A stretch of DNA of 64,000 nucleotides from Circinella umbellata (lineage: Eukaryota > Mucoromycota > Mucoromycetes > Mucorales > Lichtheimiaceae): positions 124,001 to 188,000 of the forward strand of contig JAIWNF010000060.1 in NCBI GenBank assembly GCA_025093555.1, in the 5' to 3' direction. A program made the position numbers and the translations under genes. The notes under the pieces are model-generated. The model was not told the origin of the DNA. It saw only the letters and a list, made by a program, of their open reading frames with translations, and made no database searches. Position 1 is the first letter of the stretch. Every line of letters starts with the position of its first letter. Below are positions 36,510 through 47,028 of this stretch, piece by piece.

Positions 36510-38350
36510 AATAGGTAGAAACATTTCATTATTTAATAATTAAATTGTTAATTAAATTTATATATAAAAAATACTATTATAAGATTTTTATTTTTGTATT
36601 TATAAAATTGAATTTTCATATATTTTAAAAAATATTATGCTAATATGGAAAATGATATGGAAATTATGGACGAGTATGCAAATAAAAATAATGAAGAAAT
36701 AAAAAAATATAAAATTGATTTAAAAAATGAAATTAACGAATTAGTATTGAAGGAATGGTCTTTTTTAAGTAAAGATTGGAAGAATATTGAACATAAATAT
36801 AAACACAGGACTGAGATTAAAAATGTAAAAGAAATTAGACAAATTAAAAATGAATTATTAAATAAATTAGGTTATATATCTGTATTCTTTTTTATTACAG
36901 TATTATATACTAATAAGGAATATCCTGCGCCTTATCTCGAAATTGAAAAAGCTTTATTACTATTATATCATTTAACTGAAGGCCTTACATCAAAAACAAT
37001 GAAACAATATATGCCATATACAACATTTTATTCTTTTTATAAGGAATTCTGGATTAACAATTATAATAATTTAAATCATTTTGTTGATATATGTTTAAAA
37101 AATATGTTTAGTAATCTTAAAATTAGAATTTTATCAGCAAAAATAAAAAACCCTAAACATTATAAAAATATAACAATGATGCTTGATGGTCATGATTCTG
37201 CTGTAGACTATAATAAACCTAATATTCCCAAGTTAAAAAAATGGTCCTATAAATTAAAAAGTAGTGGTATTAGAACACAAGTATTAATAGATATAAATGA
37301 GAATATAATTAATGTATCAGAAAGCTTATTATGTGGTATTAGTAGTGATGGTGGAATGATGTTAAATATGAAATTATACAATAAAATTTATCAGCAAGAC
37401 TGTATAGCTGTAGATGGTGGTTATACACTTTTTATTAAACAATTTGAAAATCTTTGTAAAAATAAAAATATTAATTTAGATGATAAAAACTTTTTTTACC
37501 CAATTAGAAAAGAAATAGGAATTGCATTAAATCATCAAGAAGAACATTATAATAAAGTATTTGGTAGTTTTAGGAGTATAGTTGAGAATCAGTTTAAAGA
37601 TTTATTTAATAAATTTAAAAGATTTAATAATAATAATTCAATATTAAAAACAGATGATATAAAATATATAAATTTACAATTAAAAGTTGCTTTTCTATTA
37701 AAAAATATAAATAATTTTTCAGATAAATTTAATATAATTATACAAGATCATCATAAGTTATGGTTTAATGATAATTTTGAATTTCCTTCTGAAATGCGAT
37801 TAATAGATATTGTCTATACTAATCAAATGGAACAAGTAAATAAATTAAAAGAATTAAATAAATTACAAGATGACTTTTTAAATTTAGATATAACTGATAA
37901 TAATATGATAATAAATGAAGACACAGATGATAATATAGAAAATAATAATAATGATAAAAATATAATTACAAATGAAAATATAAATGAAAATGAAGTAGAT
38001 TTTCCTGAATATAGAAATATTAACAAAAAAAGGAAAAAATCAAATAAAAGAAATTCTAAAAAAATAAACATATATGATATAAGAAATACTAATAATGATG
38101 AAAATATATATGAAATTGATAAAATATTAAATCATAAAATTGAAAATAAAAATTATATATTCTATATTAAATGGGTAGGATATGATGATGATAGTAATTC
38201 ATGGGTAAAAGAATCTGATTTTAAACAAAAAGAAATTATAATAGACTATTTTAGTGAAAGAAATATTATATATAGAAATTAAAAAAATAAATTATCCTAA
38301 TTAATTATTAAACTATATATTTTACTATAAACTATATTTTTATTTAAAAT
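36510..38350. mobile_element. Chromodomain DDE transposon, copy 1, nested in MULE-A
   Basis: An AT-rich 1.84-kb block splits the MULE-A transposase between its N-terminal piece and catalytic core. It is bordered by TAT on both sides (36,507-36,509 and 38,351-38,353) with AGTG after the right copy; copy 2 at 48.4 kb has the same TAT duplication and AGTG context. I do not see clear terminal inverted repeats beyond the palindromic border CACTATAAT / ATTATAGTG. It contains one gene on the plus strand. Confidence 0.6.
36645..38282 (+). CDS. PIF/Harbinger-like DDE transposase with C-terminal chromodomain
   Basis: An intact 545-residue ORF rich in Asn, Lys and Ile. Residues about 1-170 form a helical N-terminal region (KLGYISVFFF, PYTTFYSFYKEFWINNYNN). 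The catalytic triad is visible as MMLDGHDSAVDY (about residue 180), CIAVDGGYTLF (about 257) and VFGSFRSIVENQF (about 305-317), the D-D-E pattern of DDE superfamily 4 / IS5-PIF-Harbinger. A charged linker with a basic stretch (NKKRKKSNKRNSKK, about 455-470) could be a nuclear signal. Residues about 487-540 are a chromodomain: YEIDKILNHKI, YIFYIKWVGYDDDSNSWV with the aromatic-cage Trp/Tyr positions, then IIDYF. In known families such a tail binds methylated histone tails and can direct insertion. The gene seems recent, as no stop breaks it. Copy 2 at 48.5 kb is about half identical by eye. Confidence 0.8.
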   Translation: MENDMEIMDEYANKNNEEIKKYKIDLKNEINELVLKEWSFLSKDWKNIEHKYKHRTEIKNVKEIRQIKNELLNKLGYISVFFFITVLYTNKEYPAPYLEIEKALLLLYHLTEGLTSKTMKQYMPYTTFYSFYKEFWINNYNNLNHFVDICLKNMFSNLKIRILSAKIKNPKHYKNITMMLDGHDSAVDYNKPNIPKLKKWSYKLKSSGIRTQVLIDINENIINVSESLLCGISSDGGMMLNMKLYNKIYQQDCIAVDGGYTLFIKQFENLCKNKNINLDDKNFFYPIRKEIGIALNHQEEHYNKVFGSFRSIVENQFKDLFNKFKRFNNNNSILKTDDIKYINLQLKVAFLLKNINNFSDKFNIIIQDHHKLWFNDNFEFPSEMRLIDIVYTNQMEQVNKLKELNKLQDDFLNLDITDNNMIINEDTDDNIENNNNDKNIITNENINENEVDFPEYRNINKKRKKSNKRNSKKINIYDIRNTNNDENIYEIDKILNHKIENKNYIFYIKWVGYDDDSNSWVKESDFKQKEIIIDYFSERNIIYRN

Positions 38351-38810
38351 TATAGTGATGGATTAATCATCAGTGTTACTTATGAAAAACGTCTAGCAAG
38401 CATTATAGAATCAGGATGAATAATAAATAGAGCGTCGAGAGTATTTTCTAGTCTTGTCACCTCATAGTGAACAATATAGCTTTCTCCTTGCAAAAACTCC
38501 AATAAGGGACGAAATTCATTGGAAGCACCTGGTGTGCTAGCAGTCATTTGATAGAAGTTATAAACATCTTTGGGCGTCATGACAAATCCATTGTGTGTAT
38601 GGGCGATTGTATTGATAAGTTATTATACTTAGAGAAAAAAAATGTATAGAGTCTTAATAAAGTATGTTTAGTAAGAGAAGTCGTACTGGTAATATCACTA
38701 GAGGATTGGCTATAGCTGTTTGCGCTGTACCACTATAATTTAAAGCCTGTGAGAAAAAAATCACACCGCTAAGAAAAAAAATCGCATAGGTAGCACTACC
38801 CTTTTTTTTT

Positions 38811-39330
38811 ATTTTATCATTATTATTATTTTTTTTACAATCAGTACCATCAGTCTTATTTCAATATTTTCACAACATTACAAATATTTTTATTTAATAA
38901 ATACAAGAAGTTTTATAGTCAATAATAATTTTCACCTTTATCCAATAAGAATCAACTATACGTACCTGGAATTTGATTTGATTTTACCTGGAACTGGATT
39001 TAATTTACCTAAAATTGGATTCGATTTTACTTGGAACATGATTCGAATTAAGGAGTTAGATAATCAAATAATTAGTATAAAAAGGATAGTTTCTTCCTTT
39101 TACATAAAATAACTATTAGTTCACTCTCTTTCATTTTTATTGAAATAAACTCTTTTTGTGACTATTTTGATCAGTTGAATTTGCTGGTTATAAAAACTAC
39201 CCTTTTATTTATTTTTCTTTTTATTGAATAAGTTATTGATATAACTTCCCTTATTCCTTGAGTCTTTTACTCAGAATTTCTTATATTTTCTTTTTCTTTT
39301 ATTAATTATGATCCGAACGGGACGTAACAA
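38811..39330. other. Unassigned flank right of MULE-A
   Basis: About 500 bases without a gene. A degenerate direct repeat of TGGA(A/T)TTGATT-like and GATTTTACCTGGAAC-like units occurs at about 38,965-39,050. The rest is AT-rich. Confidence 0.4.
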
Positions 39331-40581
39331 TACCTCAAATATAAATCTAAAAAAACTGCACATTCTTTGATTTATTGATATAGATATAGAAGATTTAAAT
39401 GTTTTTACATCTACATCTTCAACAATGACAACATCAATTAAACCTAATGGTTTTTGATAAATAATATCAAAACTAATCTTTTTCATTATTCTTAAATTAA
39501 GAATTATAGTATTTATAAAATAAATATGATTAATAATTCTAATTTGATAAATATTATTGTATTTTAAAAGTAAAAAATTAACCATAATTATATTATATTT
39601 ATTATTTTTTATCTTTTAATTGAACAATGTTAATATAACTTAAATTAAGATTTATAATATTTATAAAATAAATGTATTTAAAAGTAAAAAATTAATCATA
39701 AATATATTATATTTATTATTGTTTATCTTTTAATTAAACAATGTTAACACATCAAAAAAAATGTGTTGTGGATCTCGGTGGATTGCAGGTAAATCCCCGT
39801 TCAGTGGATTGACGGTAGATATGACCATTTACCTGCACGGCACGATACGGAGATTTACGTAGATTTACGGAGAAGTACGTTAGAGTACGGAAGAAAACCG
39901 AGAACCACCAGAGTTAAAATAACAGCCATAATCATTACAGAGACTCCAATTTCCCATTCAACTATTTTTTTAGAATTCAAAATCATCGAATACATAAGCG
40001 ATAGATAGATAAATGATGACATACAGTACTTTATTTATAGAAATACACGATATTTTAAACTTAATGATGGTTAAGATGTAAACTCGAATAATGGTACGAT
40101 ATAGAATTGAATATAAAATGAATGATACTACAATATAAAATTGAATAATAATAATAAGACGATATAAAAAAAATTGAATAATATGATATATAAGCTTGAG
40201 AAATAATAATAGCAAGATGATGTAAACTTGATGAATAAATGGATATAAACTTGAGGAATAATAATAACACGATGTAGACTTGAGTAATTATAATTCGATA
40301 TAAACTTAATGGATAATAATCTGATGTAAACAACTTAAATATGATAATATATAAAAAATGGTTTAGCTTGTGATCTGTAATTTTTGTTATAGGGAAAAAA
40401 TGGGAGTTAGAGTTCTGATTTCGATCGTTTACTCCTCAATGACATTTATGACAAATGATTTGTTACCTTTAATGACCTCTTAAACTATCATCATCATTGT
40501 CGCGTTCTACTTGTAATATACTATGAAAGTTATCAGTATCTATGAATACATCTATGTAAAATAAAAATGAAATGTATATAT

Positions 40582-41508
40582 TTATATATACCTTGTAACT
40601 TGTTCTTCAATACGCTGTAAGTTATCTGCTTCTGCTGTTGTTGCTACTGCTACTGTTGCTGATGTTGTTGTTGTCGTTACTCCTCCTGATGCTCTTGCTC
40701 TTGCTACTTCTTCTACTTCTAATTGTTCAAATGCTTCCTTGAAATGACTATCACGGTTATTCCAACCTTCCGCCAACATATGTTCAGCCGCCCAATGTTC
40801 TTCACAAAGCTTCAAATCGATGGGCATACGGTTCCAGACTGCTTCTGTAAACGCCTCGATGGCAACTTTTCTATCCGTTTCATGGATGCTTGTCTATGTC
40901 ATATTTGTTGTTATATCGAAGAAAGGGTCTTGGGTTTGTTTACGGATTAAGGTATCACGGGCCAAGTTATCTAACGCTACTCTTCGCTCCACTTTCATGG
41001 TGTTGTATATAGCGTCTGCTTTATCATTATCAATGCTTTGGTAATTTCCTCGTTTGATTACAAGATCGATTATATGTTCTTTTGTCGATCTGATTCGGAC
41101 AGAGGTACGCTTTCCCTTTGAAACTTTATGTTTCCTTGGCGCAGGAATCACATTGAGAATAAAATCTTGTCTATCAGTACTTGTACTGGCGTACGAAGAC
41201 ACCATAGAACCTTGTCTTGTGAGGGTTGCTGGATATACTAGGCCTGACATCATGGATGAGTTTGATCTTGTTTCAGTGGATGATCCTACAGCAATCAAAT
41301 TTGTTTCATCTTTTAAGTCCCTAATAGCATTTAATACCACGTCAATATTGTTCTTCATTTCTTCATTATTCTTCTTGATCAAATTACTCAATTCCCTTTG
41401 TGTTTCGAACAATTGAGTTTGATTGGCAGCAAGGTCGATTATTTGTCGTTTTAATTCTTGTAGATCTTGGGTAGCCGTGTTTTTGGTTGTAGAAGATCTT
41501 GGTGGCAT
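40582..41508 (-). pseudogene. Coiled-coil protein of unknown function in TIR element
   Basis: One frame runs from 41,508 to 40,582 with a single in-frame TAG at 40,894. The N-terminus starts MPPRSSTTKNTATQDLQEL and continues into a heptad-rich coiled coil (IIDLAANQTQLFETQRELS, then a stretch ending VVLNAIRDLKDE, residues about 15-75), then a Ser/Thr-rich segment and a basic region (APRKHKVSKGKRTSVRIR) followed by a helical part. After the stop come VAIEAFTEAVWNRMPIDLK, WAAEHMLAEGWNNRDSHFKE and a poly-Thr/Val/Ala tail. No catalytic motif is seen. It may be a DNA-binding or gag-like protein of the element. Stop readthrough or a recent inactivating mutation are both possible. Confidence 0.5.
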
Positions 41509-41524
41509 GACTATAAATTAAAAT

Positions 41525-41720
41525 GAAAATGAATACAAGTTGCGTTGCTAAGAATACAAAGGTTTTTATCAAAGTAAAACGAAAATGAACAATAAGTGTT
41601 GCTAAGAATACAAAGAATTTAAACAAAGTAAATTGAAAATGAACAGAAAGTGTTGCTAAGAATACAAAGAATTTAAACAAAGTAAAATGAAAATGAACAG
41701 AAAGTGTTGTTAAGGAATAC
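41525..41720. repeat. 54-bp tandem repeat upstream of the coiled-coil ORF
   Basis: A 54-base unit containing GTTGCTAAGAATACAAAG recurs at 41,544, 41,598, 41,652 and (shortened) 41,706. It lies directly 5' of the minus-strand ORF and may be its promoter or leader. Confidence 0.85.
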
Positions 41721-42178
41721 TGAAAAGAAAGTGTTGCTTAGGAAGAAACAAGTTTTTTTAATGAAGTAAACAAAAGGACTGTTGTTTTCTCTTGTATTTT
41801 ATTTACATCAGGATTATATCTAATAATTATAGTGTTAGTATTCTGTTTGCCCCTGTCTAATTGTCATCTCAGTTTTCTTCTGTGTTTCTAGGTTTTCATC
41901 CGTGTTTCTCGGTTTTCATCCGTGTTTCTCAGTTTTTGCCACCGAGAAAAACCACATATAACGGAGATCTACAAACCACCGAGATTTACCAGGATCTACC
42001 TCAAATTTCGTGGTTTTTTATGGTTTTGGTCCGTATTCCTCCGTAGATCCTGGTGTGAACCGAGTTTTACGGAGAAATACTGTAATTTCACCACAATTTT
42101 TTTTTGATGTGTAATATAATAATGAACTTATGTATATAGGTAATATTATTTTTAAGAAAACCATAAGGTTTAATTGAT

Positions 42179-42212
<34 letters not shown>

Positions 42213-42443
42213 AAGATGTAGATGTAAAAACATCTAACTCTTCTATATTTATATTAATAAATCAAAAAATGTGCAATTTTTTGGATTTATATTTGAGGTA
42301 TTTTATTTCAAACTCAGATGGATAAAATTACACGATTTAATTTTGACCATCAAATAAATCTGAAACATTTAAAAATTTAAAAATTTAATAAATTTTTACA
42401 TGTTTATATATATTAAGAAAATATAACTGATATTAATTTATAA

Positions 42444-42657
42444 ATGAATTATATATTAATAGATGAACGAATAAACAATTGTTATTGTTTGATTCTCAAT
42501 GATAATATTTTGGGTTTTTATAACTCTAAAAGTGATGGTAACTGTAGTTGGAGGTCTGCCTTTGTTGTTGTCAATGATGATGAGAAATATTACAGCATTA
42601 TTAAAGAAAAAGACTTTTTCATACCTTTATTTGGTAGGGAAGAACACTACCAATATG
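42444..42657 (+). pseudogene. OTU-like domain fragment
   Basis: The reading starts YILIDERINNCYCLILND, close to the sequence at 56,640-56,690 inside MULE-B, then reads SKSDGNCSWRSAFVVV and DEKYYSIIKEKDFF. The DGNC motif followed by Arg two residues later is that of the OTU cysteine-protease family, which occurs in some fungal transposon proteins. It is cut off at 42,658 by the hAT-like element. The catalytic His part is missing. Confidence 0.55.
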
Positions 42658-43635
42658 TAGGGTTCTTAGTAGACCGATCCGGATCGGATTGGATTTTCGG
42701 AAATCTGGATTGTCCACGGATTAGAGAATTGCAATCTGAATCCGTTTCATAAAAATCTGGATTGAATCCGTAATCCATAATGCAAAAGAATCAATTAGAT
42801 GAAAATTTAGGCTATATAGTAGATGTCACAGTATTTTTTCATGAGAGAAGGTATTTTACAAGATTGTGTATGGTAGTTGTTTGAGATCATTTAAGAAAAG
42901 TAAAACATTGGTAACAGAGGTAGATGATTTTATTATTTTGGTTTGAAAAACATAATAGGAAATAAATAAGTTATAATAAAAAAAGAATAGTAGTAATAAA
43001 AAATTGTAGTAATAAAAAGTTATAGTGGGAAAATGGGTTCTAGTAGAAAAAAAGTTATAATGGGAAAAAAGAAGTTACAATGGAAAAGAAAAAAAAAATT
43101 ATAGTGATAAAAAAGTTTATAGTGAAAAAAAAAGTACAAATAACATGACGTGGATTTTTTTTTTGTGGGGGCGAGTAGTAAATTTCCAGTGTACTGAAAA
43201 AAAAGAGGTATAAGTTTACCTTTTCTGTTTACAACCAAATAAAAGTTTATAGTTCTCTTTATCATTACTAGATTAATAAAAATAATAATTAAGTTCATTA
43301 ATCTCTCTTTTTTAATCTTCAATTTTTGTTTTTTTCTTTTCTGATATTTCTTTTCTATATTAAAGCCATTACTACTTTTCTTTTCAACTGCTCTATACAA
43401 GTATATAATAATATACAAAAACTTAAATTTTGTTAAAACTTTGATCCATTACTCTATAATTATAATGACGGATCAGAAAAATCCGACTGATCCATAGATC
43501 TCAATCTGCTTACAATCCGGATTGTAGAATTACAATCCGAATCCTATCCGAATCTATTGAGACACAACCCAAATCCGATCCAATCCGTATGAAAAACAGA
43601 TCGGTTTATAGATCCGGATTGTACTAAGATCCCTA
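42658..43635. mobile_element. hAT-like non-autonomous element, copy 1 (978 bp)
   Basis: Ends TAGGGTTCTTAGTAGACCGA and (reversed) TAGGGATCTTAGTACAATCC are imperfect inverted repeats with the TAGGG start usual in hAT elements. Subterminal regions are packed with ATCCGGAT/GATCGGAT motifs. The middle is an AT-rich array of (A)AGTTATAGTGG-like units. No transposase. Flanking 8-mers differ, so no duplication is visible at this copy. Confidence 0.75.
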
Positions 43636-43842
43636 CATGTAATATTAACTATTCAATTTGAAAAATAAATAAAAATAAGATCGAAACTGGTTAGTATTTT
43701 TATTACATTTCAAGTTTGATGAGTATATAATGTTATCCGGTTCCCCCCTTTTTAAACTTGAACAAACGCACTCTGCAAAGCACCACAGCAGGTATAAACA
43801 GTAAATTAAAAAGTTCATACTTACTAACGCCGAGATCAGTTC

Positions 43843-43904
43843 GGCTGTTCACAAGCAAAATTGTTGTAATGTACAACTTACAAAAGATTTGCTTGTGAGC
43901 AGCC
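43843..43904. repeat. Hairpin MITE, copy 2 (62 bp)
   Basis: Same terminal sequence as the MITE at 25,161 (GGCTGTTCACAAGCAAA, and the reversed right end GGCTGCTCACAAGC). It is flanked by TTC on both sides (43,840-43,842 and 43,905-43,907), a 3-bp duplication. The interior is shorter and diverged. Confidence 0.75.
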
Positions 43905-45099
43905 TTCAACTCACAGGAAAAAAAGTTATGCTCGCGTATAAGGTTGGTCAACCAGGATTGGGCTATTGTTACACCCCCTTTTGATCAACCATTGAAGTTT
44001 TACTTATATATTATTATTCCCACATATAAATTTGATGAAAATTCTTAAAAGATAGCAATATTTGGTTTCACACTTTGTTTTTTTCTTCTTCCCACTTTGT
44101 AACAATTTTACCATTGCCTGAATATTTTTCAGTTATATTACTTATAACATAAATATTCCTTAAATCCAGTTCAGAGAACTTCAGTTCATAAGTTATTACT
44201 ATTAGTTTTATTACTCTGACTATTTGATAAATAATTCTTTACTATCATTATTAGTGATTTGGGTATAAAAAGACCAGAAATGTGAGCTACCGCTTAAGCA
44301 TATATAAATTTTAGTAACACAAACAGACATCAAGCGAGTATATCTTTATCTTTATTATATTCTTGTTATATAAGAACTATATACTTGTTTTCCCCATGTT
44401 TATCTCTTTTAACATTACTCCGAAGGCCTGGTGACCACGTACCATAACACTATAATAAACAATGAATTGTATTAAACTAATAGAAAAAAGATTACTGATA
44501 ATAAAGAGATGAAGTTTTAAACATAGACAATGAATTGAAGAGAATATAAAAAAATGAAATAAAAAACTGTCTGTTAAAATTAATCTTAACTTTTTTTCAA
44601 ATCCTTTCTGTGGTGAACCTCCATAATCACACATATATTCCATCCATTCATGAATAATCGGTCAAACATCATTCCGTCAAGGATAAAAGATATAACCAAT
44701 TATACACTATTATTTACTTTGATTCGTTCTTATTATTAATCCGGATAAAAAAGGAACATCAAAGAAAGAATGAGATTAATAACAACTGTCACAAACGGTT
44801 TTAGAGAATGATCTAGAATTAATATTTATAATAGAACAAATATAATAGGTCCTCTCATCCATTCGTATAAAACATAGTTTAGCCATGATCGGATAAAATA
44901 AGATAGTTACATATTTAGAAAAGATATAAAAGAGTAGTTATTTTATTTCAGGAATAAACAGATTCTCAACTATATTTTACTTTAGTCCCATCTTTCTATT
45001 TTTTACTACTCGTATTTATCTCACTTTCTATAAACACTTTCAACACTTCCATTATTTATTTTCTACTCTTCAGAAATATTGTTCTTTTTTTAGACATTC
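43905..45099. other. Unassigned AT-rich region
   Basis: About 1.2 kb without a recognised gene. It lies upstream of the open frame at 45,100 and may hold its promoter; a TATA-like TATATAAG stretch occurs near 44,366. Nothing else can be supported. Confidence 0.4.
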
Positions 45100-47028
45100 A
45101 TGACTGATATCGACGTCCAACCAATCCTAACAATCCGCCCCAACAGGAGCCCGTGGGTTCAAATGATAGAGATCATTGAAGACAGATTGTCCGAAAGCAG
45201 GGTACCTCTGGACCCCAATACTGAACACTTCGCAGAACTACTGACGGAACAAGTAGCGGTATATGGTGAAATCACATTGACTCAGCTGCTCAAAGCATGT
45301 GTTCACCCCATGGGTGTGCCAGATGCAACCCTCGTACAGTTCTTGGGGCTAGTAGATATCACTACTGAACAACAGGAGACTCAGCATCATTTTAATATTG
45401 GCCATACAGTGTATTATTACATCCGGTCTCTGGAGCTTACAAGAGAAGAATTTATTTGGATCTTAACTCAGTATCAAGTGTGTAAGTTGTTTTCTACAAG
45501 CTATTATATTTATCACACACATATATATCTATATTATGCAACATACTGTTAGAGTTATTATTAATATATATAGTATCTATTATTAGCATTCCAAGCTGAC
45601 ACGGTTTTTGCTACAAACTTCATTGAAGAGTTAGACCAATATCCAACTCAAATGCATGCCAATGTGCGGTGTGCTGGCTGCACAAATGAAAGCACTCCGC
45701 GTGGGCGTCTGCTAGATGATATAACAGGAAACATACATTCTCGGTTTTCAAATTTCTACCACTGCTTACAAACTATCTTTCCAAACAAGCAATTCCAAGT
45801 GTATTTAGCACCAAGTTTCTCCTTTGACTCTGCAGAGCATAATTATGATCAAAGACATTTTATTGATGGACGGTAACAACTGCTCATACATTTTCTTGGG
45901 TATTCAGTTTTACTGAACTCCCAACCTGGTGGATTTTACCATGCCTATCAGCCAAATCCAAATGATGTTAACCTTATGCGACACTATGGCAACAATGACC
46001 TGGCATATGAATATCTTTATACAGACCCTGAAAATACTGCAACCATATAATATGTAGATCACCAATTTCATCAACAACAGTATAATATAATTTATGGAAT
46101 TTATCATTAAGGCTACCATGGTGCCCTCGGTGTTGAAGATCCAGTTAGTAGGAATTTGATAACAGAACAACATATCCAGTTCTACACCAACAGTGCGTTG
46201 CCTCGCTTGCGCCATATTATACCTATGGGTGGACACACTCTAGTAACTCCTATTTTAATTTTCGCTAAAGACATTACACGTTCTGATTTCATAGAGCTCC
46301 GGCATTTCTTTGCTGGTAGCCGCAGCGGAGATGTTACCAGAACATTACTTGGATACTGTTTCCCAGGTTATATCACAGGCCAGTTCTTCTCCCCAGCCTT
46401 TCATAATCTATAGGCGTGTCGTCCAAGATGCCGTCGTCGCGGTGATTTACCAACTGCTCTAGTAATAGTATCAGGAGAAGTTATGCAAATTTTGAGCACA
46501 ATAATTATTGTCACTCTTGGTTTTCAAGCTACCAGTGTGGCTTTTTCCAATTTTCAAGGAAGGTAAACTAACACCATTAAGACTTTTTTTTTGGCTGTAT
46601 CAAAAATAAAAGCCTATAATAATAATATCTATATTTTATCTTTACCTTTATATATTAGCTACTCCTTAGAGGAAAGTGAATTTAAAAACATGATAGGAAA
46701 TCCTACGATTGTTGACCAGAACATTAATTTTACACCAAGTATATCCGCCCCTGTACCTACCTCCAATTACTCAATCTTGGTTCCTCATATTGACCCTGGT
46801 TTTGTGAGCTATGGTTCGCCAAGTCTAGTTATTTTACGTTATATGCATCTTACTTGGTGTAATACTATCATTCTCTCAACACTGTTATTGAAATGCTTAT
46901 TGGAGGTACTACACCTCACAATCCCAAATGACGCTCTTTTTGTGATGAAGCATTCTGCCTCTTTAATGAAAGATGTGAACAAGGAAATATTAATGATCAA
47001 TTTGAGAGGTCAAGAGCCCAAGTTATAG
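45100..47028 (+). pseudogene. Decayed multi-exon gene of unrecognised family
   Basis: Exon 1 (45,100-45,481) begins MTDIDVQPILTIRPNRSPWV and ends QYQV; a GTAAGT intron (45,482-45,586) leads to exon 2 with ADTVFATNFIEELDQYPTQM and a Cys pair (VRCAGCTNES). One in-frame TAA follows at about 45,874, then LNSQPGGFYHAYQPNPNDVN. After a probable intron near 46,050-46,110 come RNLITEQHIQFYTNSALPRL and HTLVTPILIFAKDITRSDF, a TAG at 46,412, then a hydrophobic stretch (TALVIVSGEVMQILSTIIIV) and a final block to 47,028 (LEESEFKNMIGNPTIVDQN). Codon use is more balanced than in the AT-rich transposases. I recognise no domain. It may be a captured host gene or a transposon gene. Confidence 0.45.

Larger units (their letters stand above)
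33619..38604 (-). pseudogene. MULE-A transposase with C-terminal USP-like domain, interrupted
   Basis: N-terminal piece 38,604-38,380 (AHTHNGFVMTPKDVYNFYQ), cut off by a nested transposon, then the catalytic core from 36,524: LIDSTYKVDFHNMPLVHIVG (first Asp), LFVTNQDPQLIKSI, CTWHVQKNF, and WYKQFPHFQS followed by TSRVKSYHKSLKA, where the family's Glu is Lys. A degenerate SWIM-type region follows (CCCIVKQNLQLPYRH at about 35,380-35,430), then an AT-hook-like KAKGRPKKR (35.0 kb). The C-terminal domain (34,560-33,619) has a Cys box NNTNSCFIDAPIEMLW (Cys at 34,525-34,527), two Cys pairs, then FPYEMKFHDAHYIL and GFHFYTV with a His at 33,856-33,858 and FLARFDNLKPSV, the layout of a ubiquitin-specific-protease fold. 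In-frame stops near 38,380, 36,118 and 34,182. No N-terminal zinc region was found. Not active as a whole. Confidence 0.75.
29858..38801. mobile_element. MULE-A: 8.9-kb Mutator-like element, delimited
   Basis: Left end GGGTAGTGCTACCTGTGCGA and right end (reverse complement) GGGTAGTGCTACCTATGCGA are the start of inverted repeats about 90-110 bp long, both continuing to a shared block GTACAGCGCAAACAGCTATA. The element is flanked by exactly nine T residues on each side (29,849-29,857 and 38,802-38,810), matching the 9-bp target duplication of Mutator elements, although this duplication is low-complexity. It carries, on the minus strand, a MULE transposase with a USP-like tail and an RTC4-like gene. 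It has been invaded by two foldback elements (30.6-32.6 kb) and by a chromodomain transposon (36.5-38.4 kb). Confidence 0.85.
39748..42111. mobile_element. 2.4-kb TIR element with coiled-coil ORF
   Basis: Left end CACATCAAAAAAAATGTGTT and right end (reversed) CACATCAAAAAAAAATTGTG are inverted repeats flanked by TAA on both sides (39,745-39,747 and 42,112-42,114), a PIF/Harbinger-like 3-bp duplication. Subterminal regions hold many copies of CGGAGAT/CGTAGATTTACGG-like motifs at both ends (39,780-39,910 and 41,880-42,080). The only gene is a coiled-coil protein on the minus strand; no transposase domain is recognised, so it may be non-autonomous or use an unknown protein. Confidence 0.7.
39331..42305. 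repeat. Outer inverted-repeat pair (arms 39,331-39,480 and 42,140-42,305)
   Basis: The left arm, starting ATACCTCAAATATAAATC, and the reverse complement of the right arm match over about 150 bases, including TTTTTACATCTACATCTTCA, continuing into an ACATCAATTAAACC motif. The right arm has an expanded (CAA)n stretch. The arms lie outside the 39,748-42,111 element, so that element sits inside an older foldback-like structure. Confidence 0.65.

Noticed and set aside
45100..47028. Integrated viral gene
   Set aside because: Spliced structure and lack of any recognisable viral domain; no positive evidence for a virus.
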